A stretch of 64,000 bases of DNA from Methanohalophilus levihalophilus (GCF_017874375.1 NZ_JAGGLK010000004.1:60240-124239); one strand, 5' to 3'; counted from the first letter of the stretch, positions 7,576-17,725 are shown. Translations and numbers: made by a program. Notes: a model not told the origin generated them from the sequence alone.

Positions 7576-7935
7576 ATGGTTAAAGTGGATAGGATTAACC
7601 TGTCAAATGAAGGATTAACTAAATTCTTCAGCCCTACTGAAGCACAAATAATGGGTGTTCTGTGGGCACATGACGAGCTTACCACATCAGAAATCACTAC
7701 AAAAACCGACATTTCACTTTCCAGTGTCGCAGGCACTTTGGATAGACTGGTCAAAGCAGGTTTTGCACAGCGGCATATTGACAAGAATGCGCATCCTGTA
7801 AGGTATGTCTATTCTGCATCAGATTCAATTGAGGAAACCGCTAATTCAATAACAAGACGTGTGCTTGACAGCCTTGTAGATACTTTCGGGAAAGTGGCTG
7901 TCGATAATTTCCACAATTACCAAAAGAAAGAATAA
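7576..7935 (+). CDS. BlaI/MecI/CopY-family transcriptional repressor
   Basis: A 119-residue winged-helix regulator. The recognition helix region (SEITTKTDISLSSVAGTLDR, about 36-55) and wing with a hydrophobic C-terminal dimerisation helix match the penicillinase-repressor (BlaI/CopY) family. In bacteria BlaI is inactivated by cleavage triggered by the membrane peptidase BlaR1, while CopY responds to copper. The next gene, 9 nt downstream, encodes a membrane metallopeptidase, as in bla/mec loci. Four family-type dyads upstream suggest it controls itself and the divergent MacB/DUF2318 operon. The inducing signal is unknown. Confidence 0.85.
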   Translation: MVKVDRINLSNEGLTKFFSPTEAQIMGVLWAHDELTTSEITTKTDISLSSVAGTLDRLVKAGFAQRHIDKNAHPVRYVYSASDSIEETANSITRRVLDSLVDTFGKVAVDNFHNYQKKE

Positions 7936-7944
7936 TTCTTTTTG

Positions 7945-8634
7945 ATGATTGGCATGGGTGTAATAGAAGAGGGAGTGGCATGCTATGTAGCATGCGTAAA
8001 TAATTCAGGCTACCTGCCTATTATACTCCTGTTGGCAGTATCAACCATGCTTCTACTCCTTGCTTATCTGAAAACCCAGACACCTCTTTTGCGGATATTC
8101 TCATTTGCAGGAGTGCAACTTTCGATGATAGGAATAATTTCTCTTATCATACTTGCGATGGAGTGTAGCGGAATGCTGGCATTGCAAATATATCTTGGAT
8201 ATGTTGCGATTTCAACACCAGTAATCATCCTGTTTCCCAGGATGTACTATAAGATACTGATTCGAAGGTTCAATGCGAAACCTGTATCTGATATTGTCTC
8301 ATGGCCTCAGGAATTTGCAAATGAACTGGCTGGCGGGGCAAAAGTGTATTATTTTGATTCTGCTGTTCCAAAAGCATTTACCTCCGGGAAAGCAATTTTC
8401 GTTTCACTCGGTATGCTTGAACTTTTCAGTGAAGATGAAATAAAAGCTGTACTTGCACATGAAATCTGGCATTTCAGAAACCGTGCAAAAACACCTGTTT
8501 TAAGGCAGCTTTCAGCAATGACTTTTACAAGATACAAGTCTGAGCCGGAACTTGAAGTTCTCGCTGATGAATTTGCACAGAAAGTTGTTAGCAAGGATGC
8601 TCTGGAATCCGCAAGGAAACAGGTTGAAAATTGA
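7945..8634 (+). CDS. M48/M56 (BlaR1-like) membrane metallopeptidase
   Basis: A 229-residue protein with about three N-terminal membrane segments (residues 15-100) and a C-terminal zinc peptidase domain. The active site is HExxH in LAHEIWHF; the third ligand is probably the Glu of ELEVLADEF, as in HtpX/M48 and M56 BlaR1 proteins. It lacks the penicillin-sensor domain of BlaR1. It directly follows the BlaI-type gene, so the likely job is signal-dependent proteolysis of that repressor; this is inference. No clear Shine-Dalgarno marks the start; a TTG at 7942 or an ATG at 7954 are alternatives. Confidence 0.78.
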   Translation: MIGMGVIEEGVACYVACVNNSGYLPIILLLAVSTMLLLLAYLKTQTPLLRIFSFAGVQLSMIGIISLIILAMECSGMLALQIYLGYVAISTPVIILFPRMYYKILIRRFNAKPVSDIVSWPQEFANELAGGAKVYYFDSAVPKAFTSGKAIFVSLGMLELFSEDEIKAVLAHEIWHFRNRAKTPVLRQLSAMTFTRYKSEPELEVLADEFAQKVVSKDALESARKQVEN

Positions 8635-8644
8635 TTTCTGAAGC

Positions 8645-10844
8645 TTATTCTTCGGCTCCACAGGAAGAATACCCCTCAGCAATAACCGGGATTTCAAATG
8701 TGAAAGTGCTTCCTTTTCCAACCTCACTTTCAACCAATATACTGCCGCCATGCATCTCAACATGCTGTTTGACAAGGGCAAGCCCTAAACCGGTTCCCTC
8801 ATATTTGCGGGCATGGGAAGCGTCAACCTGCCTGAATGGTTCAAAAATAATCCCCAGATCCTCCTCCTCAATCCCAATTCCAGTATCGGAAACTGAAACC
8901 TGAATATATCCTTCAATACATCTGGATTTAACCACTACTTTTCCGTTTTCAGGTGTAAACTTAATAGCGTTACCAATACAGATTGTACATTATTTGCCTG
9001 AGCTTGGTCCTGTCAGCACATATTTTCACATCATTGGGCTTCAAATCGAGCTCAATAATAATGTTCTTTTTCTGTGCCATTAGTTTCATGGAATTTTCAA
9101 CCTCAAAAATTACCTCTGACAAACTAATCATTTCAGGATTGAAATCCATGTTTCCTGCCTCTACCTTTGAGATATCCAGAATATCATTGATGAGGCTGAG
9201 TAAATGCTTTCCACTTTTTGATATATTGCTTAAATAGCGGGTTTGCCTTTCAGTAAGATCGGCCTCGGAATCTCCAAGAAGTACATCAGAGAAACCAATA
9301 ATGGAATTCAAAGGAGTTCTAAGCTCATGGCTCATGTTAGCCAAAAACTCTGATTTTATACGAATCAATTCCTCAGAGATATTTCTGGCACGAGCAAGGG
9401 CATGCTCAGCAAGCTTGTAAGTTGTTATATCCACAATAATGATCAGGACATCATCATCCATGCTGCCGATTATGCGAGCCTCATAATCACGGATATCATC
9501 ATTCACTGAAAGCTGGTATTGGAAATTTTGCGCTTCACCGGTTTGGAACGCCTGGTCAATTGCATGCATAACCTGCTTCGCAACATCTTTGGGGAGAACA
9601 TCACAAATCTTCTTGCCCAGGAATTCTTCTTCAGGTACAAGAGTTGCTTCTCCTGAATGGGCCTGATAATCTAAAAATGTCCCATCTCTTTTGCACTCAA
9701 ATGCTAAAACCGGCAATGCATCCAGTATAGCCCGGTTTTTCCTGTCGCTCTCATAGAGTGCCCATTCGCTTTTCAAAATGCTATTGTCCGTTCTTTTCAG
9801 GATGATATAATAAAGGGTTGAAAGAATTCCGAAAATAAGTACCAGAAAAACAATTACAAACTTCAGATGATTGGAAAATGCTTCCTCACTTGCAGTAACA
9901 TCCTGCAATATGAACAAATCTCCTATTTCATTTCCAGCACTATCCGTCAGAGGAATCCCCGAAACCACCCATATTCTCTCACCGTTCCTGAGTTTTTTTG
10001 ATTCGTGGGAAGACCCCTGAGAAACGGTAAAATCATGAATATTCGAAATATCGTACAGGAATTCATCAGGCAATGCAATAGTACTGTATGTAAGAACCTG
10101 ATCAGGGTAAGCATCCCAGTTGTGATCCCTGCCAAGCATCTCCATACCTGATTCCCAATGCTCGCGGTAGAGTTCATTTTTATGAATGAAGATCATCATT
10201 TCAGTACGTGATCTGGAGGCAGAGGAATCCAGGACTTCTTTAATATCTTTGCCTATTTCGATATAGCCAACCAGTGTCCCGTTATGATATACAGGCGTCA
10301 CCACACGCAATGAAAAAGAACCAAACGTACCCAGCTCAACATCGCTGGCTGTTTCTCCTGTTTGCTCGGCTTCAAGAAGGCTAAATCGATCTATTACATC
10401 CCCATTACGTTCAGGCTAATGAACACGCAGGATATTTACACGATCCGGCCCATGGAAATAAAAAAGGCTTATATTGTGAACTCTTTGAAGCCTTTCAAAA
10501 TAGTCCTGGGAATTAAGGAGCAATTGTTCAGAATCATTTTCTGCCATCGCTTTTTGGAGTAAAGGATCTTTTGCTATCCATTCTAGTTCTCCCGCCAATG
10601 CAGTGGATTGCGCAGATAGAGAATAAACATACTCATCATGGGCAACAGAAAGGGAATTCTGGAGACGATCATCTGTCTGGTAATCATAATGCCAGACTAA
10701 TGTTGCGAAAAATGCGGCAATAACTATTAGTGCCACAAGAGCCAGTGGAAACAAAAGAACCCGTGTGATAGGCTGAGAAGACGTCTCATCTTTGGACTCA
10801 GGGAACCTATTGCCAATTGGTTTTGATTCCGTCTTTATCTTCAT
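8645..10844 (-). pseudogene. Sensor histidine kinase with in-frame TAG and a frameshift
   Basis: One kinase gene split into three pieces. Residues from 10844 give a membrane segment and the start of an extracellular sensor, ending in a TAG at 10418-10416 (RVH*PERNGD). The same frame then continues with no other stop through the rest of the sensor, a second membrane segment, a PAS domain and HisKA (SHELRTPLN). Near 8980, within YNL..GNAIKFTPENG, an extra T shifts the frame; the ATPase domain (DTGIGIEEED, GTGLGLALV) continues in another frame to 8645. The TAG could be read as pyrrolysine in this family, but the frameshift would still remove the ATPase. It starts with a good GGGAG site. It is either a decaying gene or has sequence errors. 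Confidence 0.85.
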
Positions 10845-11207
10845 TTTTGCTCCCTTCCAGAAGGTGTTTTCCTGAGTTATTCTATCGGGTTTTCGCCTGA
10901 AGCATTGAAACTCCTTAAGAATTTTGGAATTAATTCATTAGATCTGACAAATTTCTTTTTTAAAATATACTTATAGAGTATGAAGTAAGCACATATAAAT
11001 TGTTTGGAAGGTGAATGCTTAATGATGGTCTATTGATACCGAAAAAAACAGAGATATTAATTTGGATTCCACTTCTGAACCAGGCCGATTAAAATTATTC
11101 AGGCAGACTAATCTGTAAAGTTAGATGAATTGAAGCCGGAAAGATTACACATTGTTATCTTGCTGCTACAGACGAGTTCTATCTTTGGACAAAAACGCAT
11201 GTGACTT
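10845..11207. other. Non-coding gap upstream of the broken kinase
   Basis: No gene is supported here. A minus-strand TATA-like stretch (about 10965-10976) could serve the kinase, giving a leader of about 100 nt. A plus-strand ATATAAAT near 10992-10999 is followed by GGAAGGTGA and a 25-codon reading frame (11014 onward) that resembles nothing I know. Confidence 0.3.
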
Positions 11208-11579
11208 TCAAAGCAATAAAGCCAGTGTAAAAGAGAGTTGTACGGCAGACACAACCAGTGTGGAGAGCAGGATAAATATAGACACAGGTGTTGTGAATTC
11301 CTCATTTCCTTTCAGCATGAAAAATGTATGCGCCGTGAAAGCAAATATACCTGAAAGTGCCAGAAGTAACGAGAAGAATAAACCGTATTGGATATTTGCA
11401 TAAACCAATACCAAGCCATAGAGCACGAATAAAAGAATTGGAAAATGCAAGAGCAAAAAACCATTGATTCCACCAGGAAGTTTGAAAAGGTTCCACTCTT
11501 TCCAATATGCCGAGTCTATTTCGTGACTAATCAGTAAAATAGCATTTGTGAGATAAAGCCAGAACAGGAGCTCAGCCAT
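11208..11579 (-). CDS. Small four-helix membrane protein (DUF6713-like)
   Basis: A 123-residue protein made almost entirely of four membrane segments (about 4-18, 42-62, 66-86 and 98-122). A conserved-looking loop reads SHEIDSAYWKEWNLFKLPGG, with clustered Asp, Glu, Tyr and Trp residues suggestive of a functional site. I associate this arrangement with the DUF6713 family, with moderate certainty, and can assign no function. It stands alone between a broken kinase gene and a structured leader region. Confidence 0.6.
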   Translation of the reverse strand: MAELLFWLYLTNAILLISHEIDSAYWKEWNLFKLPGGINGFLLLHFPILLFVLYGLVLVYANIQYGLFFSLLLALSGIFAFTAHTFFMLKGNEEFTTPVSIFILLSTLVVSAVQLSFTLALLL

Positions 11580-11715
11580 AATAGCAGATTTATTCCTTTA
11601 TTTAATAAATTTGGCACCCTGACAGCAGCATTTATAATGGAATGAATCTATAAAAATAGATTCTCTAATTATTGAAATATATATTTCACCAAATTTTGAT
11701 GTTTTGTTCAAAAGA

Positions 11716-11878
11716 TTTATATCTGTTAGATCTCTTCTAGCAAGAGGTGTGGCGAAAGGTGATGGCTTAAAAATCTTAGCTTGATGGCCTGGATCTTAAA
11801 CCGGTATTTAGACTTCACTAGGCATAGCTTTAGGCATGGCCATATTTGTAGAACACATAAAAATTTTGGTGAGCGGTA
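11716..11878 (+). other. TATA box and long possibly structured leader of the next gene
   Basis: GATTTATATCTG at about 11716-11727 is a likely TATA box, giving a transcript start near 11745 and a leader of about 130 nt. The leader contains a CTCTT/AAGAG hairpin near the start, repeated GATGGC(T/C) and two TAGGCAT words. I could not match it to a tRNA or riboswitch class I know. A good GGTGA site precedes the ATG at 11879. Confidence 0.35.
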
Positions 11879-12382
11879 ATGGGGTGCAGAGTTGTCAGTG
11901 TTGCCTATAAATCAGAAGGTTTTAGCGTAAAGGAATTCTGGAACAACCTTTCAAGTATGCAAGGAGAATCCAGGTACCAGACCGGAAAACTTGACTTCGA
12001 AATAGGAGTTGAAAAAACAAGCATAAAGCCCCATGAAGTTTTCAAAATCGATCTCAAAATGACAAATACGGGTGCTTTTCCGGTTAATCTATTGAAAATG
12101 TATGAGCACGTAAGCTACGAACTTATTTTCTGCTATCCGGATGGTTCAGAGATCCCATATGAGTGTGAAATCGTTCACAAAAGTTCGCTGAATGATAACG
12201 ATCTTGTCGAACTACATCCCGGTGTTTCAATAATTGCAAGTATAGAATGTGACTGCTGGTACCTCAGGGAAGGCGAATACCAGCTGTACGCCGTGTACCA
12301 TACAACAGATGAGAAAAACATCAAAACTCCATATTGGCATGGAAAAGTAAAATCAAATTCTGTCAAAATTGTAGTTCATTAA
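11879..12382 (+). CDS. Uncharacterised protein with an Ig-like beta domain
   Basis: A 167-residue protein I do not recognise. From about residue 38 the pattern of alternating strands with motifs such as VFKIDLKMTNTGAFPVNLL and LREGEYQLYAVYHT resembles immunoglobulin-like or BsuPI-type beta-sandwich modules. There is no signal peptide or membrane segment, so it is probably cytoplasmic. GGTGA six bases before the ATG supports the start. It has its own promoter and an unusually long leader, and the next gene is thiC 130 nt downstream with a separate TATA box. Confidence 0.6.
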   Translation: MGCRVVSVAYKSEGFSVKEFWNNLSSMQGESRYQTGKLDFEIGVEKTSIKPHEVFKIDLKMTNTGAFPVNLLKMYEHVSYELIFCYPDGSEIPYECEIVHKSSLNDNDLVELHPGVSIIASIECDCWYLREGEYQLYAVYHTTDEKNIKTPYWHGKVKSNSVKIVVH

Positions 12383-12512
12383 CTGCACTCCGGTTTTCCT
12401 GCAATAGCAGATTATAAGCATTTGAAACAGACGAACAGCCTGGCCTGTGAAACATATATATGCAAACACCGTATAATCCACTCCAGAAACATAAGAGGCA
12501 GCAGGCATTACC

Positions 12513-13796
12513 ATGACACTGATGGACGAGGCAAGAAAAGGAATAATCACTCCTACAATCAGAAAGGTGGCTGAGAATGAACACATCGATCCGGATACTG
12601 TAAGGAAGTATGTTGCAGAAGGCCTTGTAACAATTCCACAGAATATCAAGGGAAAATCTAGATCGATGGGTATCGGAAAATGCATGAGTGTCAAGATTAA
12701 TGCCAATGTCGGAACATCAAGGGATTTTGTTGATGTAGACGATGAAATTGAGAAGGCAATAACTGCTGTCAAATACGGTGCTGACACAATAATGGATCTT
12801 TCCACAGGTGGCGATCTTGATAGTATCCGCAGGCGAATAATGGATGCTGTGGATGTGCCATTCGGAACCGTTCCCCTTTATCAGGCAGCCTCCTCCAAGG
12901 AAACCGTTGTGGACATGAGTTCTGACGACATGTTTGATGCAGTCCGAAAACATGCGGAAAGCGGTGTTGATTTTGTAACTATTCATGCAGGAGTGAATCA
13001 GAATGCACTCCAAAGGCTGCGAAAGGGAAATCGTATCATGGATGTTGTGAGCCGGGGTGGCTCCTTTACTATTGCGTGGATGCTCCACAACAATGAAGAA
13101 AACCCATTTTATGCAGAATTTGATTATCTTATTGAAATTGCAAAAGAGTATGATCTGACGCTCAGTCTGGGTGATGGAATGCGCCCGGGATGTGTACATG
13201 ACGCGTCTGACAATGCGAAATTCATGGAATTCATCACATTGGGAGAATTAGTCAAACAGGCTCGTGAAGCAGGCGTCCAGACATTTGTTGAGGGGCCCGG
13301 TCACGTGACTGCCGATGAAGTCCAGCTCAGCGTAACAAGTATGAAGCAACTTTGCCACGGAGCACCTCTTTACCTGCTCGGCCCTCTTGTGACCGATATC
13401 GCTCCGGGATACGATCACATTACCGGTGCAATTGGAGGTACTATTGCAGGAATGTGCGGGGCTGATTTCCTTTGCATGACAACGCCTGCCGAACACCTTG
13501 CACTTCCAACCTGCGAAGATATCAAGGAGGGAGCTATTGTCACAAAGATAGCTGCTCATGCCGCAGACCTGACACGTGAAGGGCAGCGCGAACGTGCAAG
13601 GGCCACAGATATGGAAATGGCAATGGCACGGAAATCTCTTGACTGGGAAAAGCAGTTTGACATTGCCATCGATAAAGAGAAACCACGCAAAACACGTGAA
13701 AGCAGGAAAACAGGCAGTGACGCATGTTCAATGTGCGGAGAACTCTGTGCATTAAAAATAGTCCAGAAAGCACTGGAAGAAGATAAGCAATTGTGA
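12513..13796 (+). CDS. thiC: Phosphomethylpyrimidine synthase ThiC
   Basis: A 427-residue radical SAM enzyme that converts 5-aminoimidazole ribotide to the HMP-phosphate half of thiamine. The family hallmarks [38 protein letters not shown] and [14 protein letters not shown] are intact. The C-terminal iron-sulfur motif is CSMCGELC (C405, C408, C412), one residue shorter in the last gap than the bacterial CX2CX4C. The length matches archaeal ThiC. A TATA-like ACATATATATG lies about 60 nt upstream. I see no THI-box riboswitch, and the neighbours are not thiamine genes. Confidence 0.95.
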   Translation: MTLMDEARKGIITPTIRKVAENEHIDPDTVRKYVAEGLVTIPQNIKGKSRSMGIGKCMSVKINANVGTSRDFVDVDDEIEKAITAVKYGADTIMDLSTGGDLDSIRRRIMDAVDVPFGTVPLYQAASSKETVVDMSSDDMFDAVRKHAESGVDFVTIHAGVNQNALQRLRKGNRIMDVVSRGGSFTIAWMLHNNEENPFYAEFDYLIEIAKEYDLTLSLGDGMRPGCVHDASDNAKFMEFITLGELVKQAREAGVQTFVEGPGHVTADEVQLSVTSMKQLCHGAPLYLLGPLVTDIAPGYDHITGAIGGTIAGMCGADFLCMTTPAEHLALPTCEDIKEGAIVTKIAAHAADLTREGQRERARATDMEMAMARKSLDWEKQFDIAIDKEKPRKTRESRKTGSDACSMCGELCALKIVQKALEEDKQL

Positions 13797-13972
13797 GATT
13801 TGCAGCTTCTTATTAATTTTTTTGGCCAAACCCATATTTCATAGGGTAGTATTTAAGTATAGTTAATGCATTGTCTAACTTGACTAAAAATAGACGTGTT
13901 TGAACAAATCTCTGCAGATATGGCTGAAGCAATTTTCCACAAACACAGTAGTTGGAACAGGTGTTTTCTTAA

Positions 13973-14641
13973 ATGAATATCGAAGAAAAAGCGTGGTCAC
14001 AGATTTTTGGTGTTCCGTTCAGGCGCCAGACATACCTGAACATGCTTTACATTCTTTTCACTTTTCCATTGGGAACGGCATATTTTATATTCCTGATCTC
14101 CGGCCTCCTGATTGGCCTTAGCTTTTCGATAATACTACTTGGAATTCCGGTTTTGCTTCTTGTTTTCATCGCATGGTGGGAATTAGTTGCCTTTGAAAGG
14201 GAACTTGCAATACATCTTCTTGGAGTACAAATTCAACCACTTTCAGAAAAGGAAAGTGCAGATGGAGGATTCTGGAAAGAAATCAAAAACAAAATACTAA
14301 ACCCGGTTGCATGGAAAGGACTGGCATTTCTTTTCATAAAGTTTCCGTTAGGAATCTTTTCACTTATCGTTTCCATAACATTAGGAGGAATTTCAGTTAT
14401 CTTTTTCCTGACGCCTTTGTTTTACCAGTCATTTACTATGGGAATTATGGATCTTACAGTTTCAAGTTTGCCTGAAGCAACCTTTTTTTCCATTGTCGGA
14501 GTATTGCTCTTTGTTCTAACGTTGCACGTAATCAATACTATGGCGACAATATCAGGATATCTTGCAAGAGTGATGCTTGGAGGACATAAGAAGGGAATTA
14601 GCTATCAAACTGTGCCAGATTATCATAAAATTCAAGAATAA
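13973..14641 (+). CDS. Putative sensor (PF13796-like) integral membrane protein
   Basis: A 222-residue protein with two pairs of membrane segments (about 24-67 and 117-195) separated by a cytoplasmic loop. This is the layout of the 'Sensor' family (PF13796), which usually sits at the N-terminus of bacterial histidine kinases but occurs alone in archaea. No catalytic residues are visible. AGGTG nine bases before the ATG is a fair ribosome site. Its last 44 bp overlap the end of the convergent winged-helix gene, so the two may affect each other's transcription. Function unknown. Confidence 0.65.
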   Translation: MNIEEKAWSQIFGVPFRRQTYLNMLYILFTFPLGTAYFIFLISGLLIGLSFSIILLGIPVLLLVFIAWWELVAFERELAIHLLGVQIQPLSEKESADGGFWKEIKNKILNPVAWKGLAFLFIKFPLGIFSLIVSITLGGISVIFFLTPLFYQSFTMGIMDLTVSSLPEATFFSIVGVLLFVLTLHVINTMATISGYLARVMLGGHKKGISYQTVPDYHKIQE

Positions 14642-14885
14642 GACCTGTCAATTCATTTTTAGTATCAAGTTGGAAAGTTCTAATTTGCTTTCCAAGGGGT
14701 TTTTCTATTACCACGCCAACTTCAACAAGAGGGGCAATAACCCGTGCAACACTTGAATGAGAAAGACCTGTTTCTTCTGCGATTCCTGAAAGGTAGGTTG
14801 ATTCATCCCGATGTTTAATAAGATTCTTGAGCACGGTCATCTGGGCAGTTTTCCCAAAAATCCTTTCAAGTGTATCCGCATCCAT
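14598..14885 (-). CDS. Winged-helix transcriptional regulator
   Basis: A 95-residue DNA-binding protein. A helix-turn-helix at about 32-55 (LSGIAEETGLSHSSVARVIA) is followed by a wing (VVIEKPLGKQIRTFQLD). It resembles small ArsR/MarR-type regulators from methanogens, without cysteine ligands. A TATA box at about 14923-14930 puts the start site within about 15 nt of the ATG, so the transcript is nearly leaderless. It overlaps tail-to-tail with the putative membrane sensor. Targets are unknown. Confidence 0.75.
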   Translation of the reverse strand: MDADTLERIFGKTAQMTVLKNLIKHRDESTYLSGIAEETGLSHSSVARVIAPLVEVGVVIEKPLGKQIRTFQLDTKNELTGLILEFYDNLAQFDS

Positions 14886-15029
14886 TGGATTTAATTATTG
14901 CATCATCGGTAATAAGGATTTCTAATTATAAACACAGTTTGTCTATATATCGATAAACAAGACGTAAAATCAGAAACCTATTAATAGACCAAAAATTAAT
15001 ATTATCCACCAATAAATCAGGGGTTTCAC

Positions 15030-15539
15030 ATGCAGCACAATGAATTAGACAGAAAAATCCTCAAGATTCTGGAACAAAGAGATGCTTCTTCAAAGGAGAT
15101 TGCTGCAGAACTGGGTGTTGATGAATCACTAATCCAGCAAAGGCTCAATAAACTTGCTGACAATCGACAGGCGATTATGATTGTTGATGATGAACCAGAT
15201 GCATTACTGGCAACACAAAGAGCCCTTGAAGCAGATGGCTATAACGTTATTGTTGCCCGAAGTGGTCTTGAAGCACTTGAAAAAATGGAAGAGACAATTC
15301 CTGATACCATTCTTCTGGACGTAATGATGCCGGACATGGACGGATTTGAAGTATGCAGAAGGCTCAAGGAAAACAAGCGTTTGAAACATATTCCTGTGAT
15401 AATGCTCACAGCTAAGGGGCAAACGGACGATAAAGTTGAAGGCATTGAATTGGGAGCTGATGATTACATCACAAAACCATTTGAACTTCGTGAACTAAAA
15501 GCCAGAATTAAAATGGTCCTAAGAAGAACAGGACAATAA
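15030..15539 (+). CDS. Response regulator with N-terminal HTH and C-terminal receiver
   Basis: A 169-residue protein in which a short Lrp/AsnC-like helix-turn-helix (about 5-45, LKILEQRDASSKEIAAELGV) precedes a CheY-like receiver. The acidic pair D53-D54, the phosphoacceptor D97 in ILLDVMMPD, the switch region MLTA and the lysine of TKPF are all intact. Most DNA-binding response regulators have the receiver first, so this order is unusual. The sensor kinase starts 6 nt after its stop, so the pair is almost certainly cognate. It probably binds DNA near its own or other promoters; targets are unknown. Confidence 0.85.
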   Translation: MQHNELDRKILKILEQRDASSKEIAAELGVDESLIQQRLNKLADNRQAIMIVDDEPDALLATQRALEADGYNVIVARSGLEALEKMEETIPDTILLDVMMPDMDGFEVCRRLKENKRLKHIPVIMLTAKGQTDDKVEGIELGADDYITKPFELRELKARIKMVLRRTGQ

Positions 15540-15545
15540 GGAAAC

Positions 15546-17273
15546 ATGCTATTCAGAAAACGAAAACTGAATGTCCTGATAATTCTCTTCATTGCTTTTC
15601 TTTTTATTAGTTCAATTATCTTTTTCGGAACACGTGCCAACCAGGAAGTTCAGGAGATTTTTGAAGAACAATTCACCCGACAACAAACCCTTGTAGCAAT
15701 GCAAATCTCCTCCGGGATAAGTGAATTCCTGAATGAGAAATTTGTAGCGCTGGAGATTGCAGCAAACTACGAAAATGGAGTTCCACCTGATAATTTTTCC
15801 CGACATTTTGAAGCTATATACAACCATTCCGCCGGATTCTACGCGCTTGAATTTGTGGATAAAAACGGAACAATTGTTTCAGGATATCCAGAAGAAAACG
15901 TACCCCTGGGATACAACCTCTATGAAAATGAAAGAGCAATTGCATTTGAGAAAACAAAAGAGATAGGAACCACATACGTAACCGATCCAATAGAATCAAT
16001 AGAGGGAGACCTCACAATATTTGTATGGGTGCCTGTTTACAAAGAAAAAGAGTTTCAGGGGACAATTCTTGCCTTAATCCATACTGAAGAAATAACAAAG
16101 CGTGTGATTCGGGAATACAATGCATCTTCCGGATATATTTACATAATAGACAGCAATGGGAAATTACTCTACGACAGTTCAGAGGATTACTATCCAGGAG
16201 ACAACTATTTTGATCTTTTAAGCGAACCGGATCACAGGCGCCTCTTCATCCTTGGGGAGCAGGTAGAAGGAAACAGTGGCTCAGGATGGTATCGGGAATT
16301 AAATGAAAATGGGGAAGAAGAAATCAGATTGGTTTCATACGTTCCTATTGAATGGCATAATCAGGTATGGTCGGTGGGCGTTGTCACCCCTCTGCAAGAT
16401 ATAATCGCAATCATTCGAACAGTTTACCTCAAGCAGGCAACTTTCATGCTTTCAACGGGATTTTTTATTCTATTCTTCAGTGCTCTTATGGTATTGATAT
16501 TCGCTTCGTGGAACCGAACCCTTGAAGATGAAGTTGCTCGCAAAACCGCAGAACTTGAAAAATCAAATCGGCACCTTCGAAAGCTGGATCGCCTGAAAAA
16601 TGAATTCCTTTCAATGGTTTCACACGAATTAAAGACACCGTTGACAGCCATGCGAACATCCAGCGAATTCCTCAAAGAAGGAAAATGTGACAGTGAAACT
16701 CAGGATGAAATGCTTGACTTGATTATCCGCAACATCGATAGACAGTCAAGGATGGTTGATGATTTACTTGATATTTCCAGAATCGAATCCGAAAAAATGA
16801 CTTTCAAAGAAGAAAAAGTCGATATTGCAGAAGCAATTCATAATGCCATGGAAGTAGTCAGATCAAAGGCAGAAAAAAAGAAAATTCATTTAGAGATCGA
16901 TGACATGGATTTACCCGCAGCAAGAACCGATAAAGATAAACTGATTCGCACCCTTGTAAACCTTCTCGACAATGCTATCAAATTCACCCCATATAATGGG
17001 GAAGCTATTCAGATTAGTGGAAAAACCGAAGATGATTTCCTCAGGTTGACTGTGGCCGATAAAGGAACTGGCTTTCCTGCAGAGGAAATCGAGAAAATAT
17101 TTGATAAATTCTATCAGATAGACAGCACTGCAACAAGAAAAGCTGGTGGAACAGGTTTAGGCCTTGCAATCATCAAAGGAATTGTGGAAGGGCAGGGAGG
17201 CAGGATTTCCGTTACAAGCGACCCGGGGAATGGAAGTACTTTCACATTTACAATAAGGAAGTGGGTGGAGTGA
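15546..17273 (+). CDS. Membrane sensor histidine kinase
   Basis: A 575-residue kinase. An N-terminal membrane segment (about 9-28), an extracellular dCache/PDC-type sensor (about 40-290) and a second membrane segment (about 300-322) lead to a HisKA domain with phosphoacceptor His360 in [12 protein letters not shown] and an HATPase domain (N box [12 protein letters not shown]1 DKGTGF, F box, G2 GGTGLGLAI). It detects an external ligand and phosphorylates the HTH-receiver protein encoded just upstream. Unlike the other two kinases in this window, its reading frame is intact. The stop codon overlaps the start of the following lipoprotein gene. Confidence 0.9.
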   Translation: MLFRKRKLNVLIILFIAFLFISSIIFFGTRANQEVQEIFEEQFTRQQTLVAMQISSGISEFLNEKFVALEIAANYENGVPPDNFSRHFEAIYNHSAGFYALEFVDKNGTIVSGYPEENVPLGYNLYENERAIAFEKTKEIGTTYVTDPIESIEGDLTIFVWVPVYKEKEFQGTILALIHTEEITKRVIREYNASSGYIYIIDSNGKLLYDSSEDYYPGDNYFDLLSEPDHRRLFILGEQVEGNSGSGWYRELNENGEEEIRLVSYVPIEWHNQVWSVGVVTPLQDIIAIIRTVYLKQATFMLSTGFFILFFSALMVLIFASWNRTLEDEVARKTAELEKSNRHLRKLDRLKNEFLSMVSHELKTPLTAMRTSSEFLKEGKCDSETQDEMLDLIIRNIDRQSRMVDDLLDISRIESEKMTFKEEKVDIAEAIHNAMEVVRSKAEKKKIHLEIDDMDLPAARTDKDKLIRTLVNLLDNAIKFTPYNGEAIQISGKTEDDFLRLTVADKGTGFPAEEIEKIFDKFYQIDSTATRKAGGTGLGLAIIKGIVEGQGGRISVTSDPGNGSTFTFTIRKWVE

Positions 17274-17719
17274 AAAAACTAGTTTTAGCCGTTTTGGTCC
17301 TTTTAGCAATATTCTCTGCCGGATGTGTGCAGGAGACAGAAAATAACGACGTACAGGAAAAAGTGGATCCAATAGCAGACAGACTTGTTGAAGCAATTAT
17401 TGAAAAAAATTATACCAAGTTTTCCGAGGATTTCACACCATTGATGCAAAAAGCATTACCTGAAGAAATGTTTGTTGAAAACAACAAACTTGTTTTGGAA
17501 ACACTCGGAGAGCCTACGTCAAAAGAATTCCTGAAAGCGGTTGAAGGAGACCGCTATACTACAGTAACCTATGTGCTTACCTTCGAAGATGAGTCGGAAG
17601 CATTTTTTAACATCGCTTTACTGGAAGAACATAACGAAACAAAGATAGCAGGCGTTTGGATTGATTCGCCTATATTAAGAGAGAAGCTTGATCTGGAGAG
17701 AAAAGAAAGGCACCCCTAA
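17270..17719 (+). CDS. DUF3887-like lipoprotein
   Basis: A 149-residue exported protein with a short signal peptide and lipobox (SAGCVQ). The mature part resembles DUF3887: a small alpha/beta domain of the NTF2-like or ligand-binding kind with [14 protein letters not shown] and [11 protein letters not shown]. The GTG at 17270 overlaps the kinase stop (GTGA), so it is translationally coupled to the two-component system; an in-frame GTG at 17261 is an alternative. It may be the extracellular partner or reporter of the sensor kinase, but that is inference from position alone. Confidence 0.7.
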   Translation: MKKLVLAVLVLLAIFSAGCVQETENNDVQEKVDPIADRLVEAIIEKNYTKFSEDFTPLMQKALPEEMFVENNKLVLETLGEPTSKEFLKAVEGDRYTTVTYVLTFEDESEAFFNIALLEEHNETKIAGVWIDSPILREKLDLERKERHP

Positions 17720-17725
17720 AGTGCC

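Noticed and set aside
11738..11850. Possible tRNA in the leader before the Ig-like gene
   Set aside because: No cloverleaf with a consistent acceptor stem and T arm can be made.
12383..12512. TPP riboswitch upstream of thiC
   Set aside because: No THI-box core motifs such as CTGAGA or the conserved pyrophosphate sensor helix are visible.
13900..14121. Plus-strand frame overlapping the start of the putative membrane sensor
   Set aside because: The sensor gene in another frame has family similarity and a better start.
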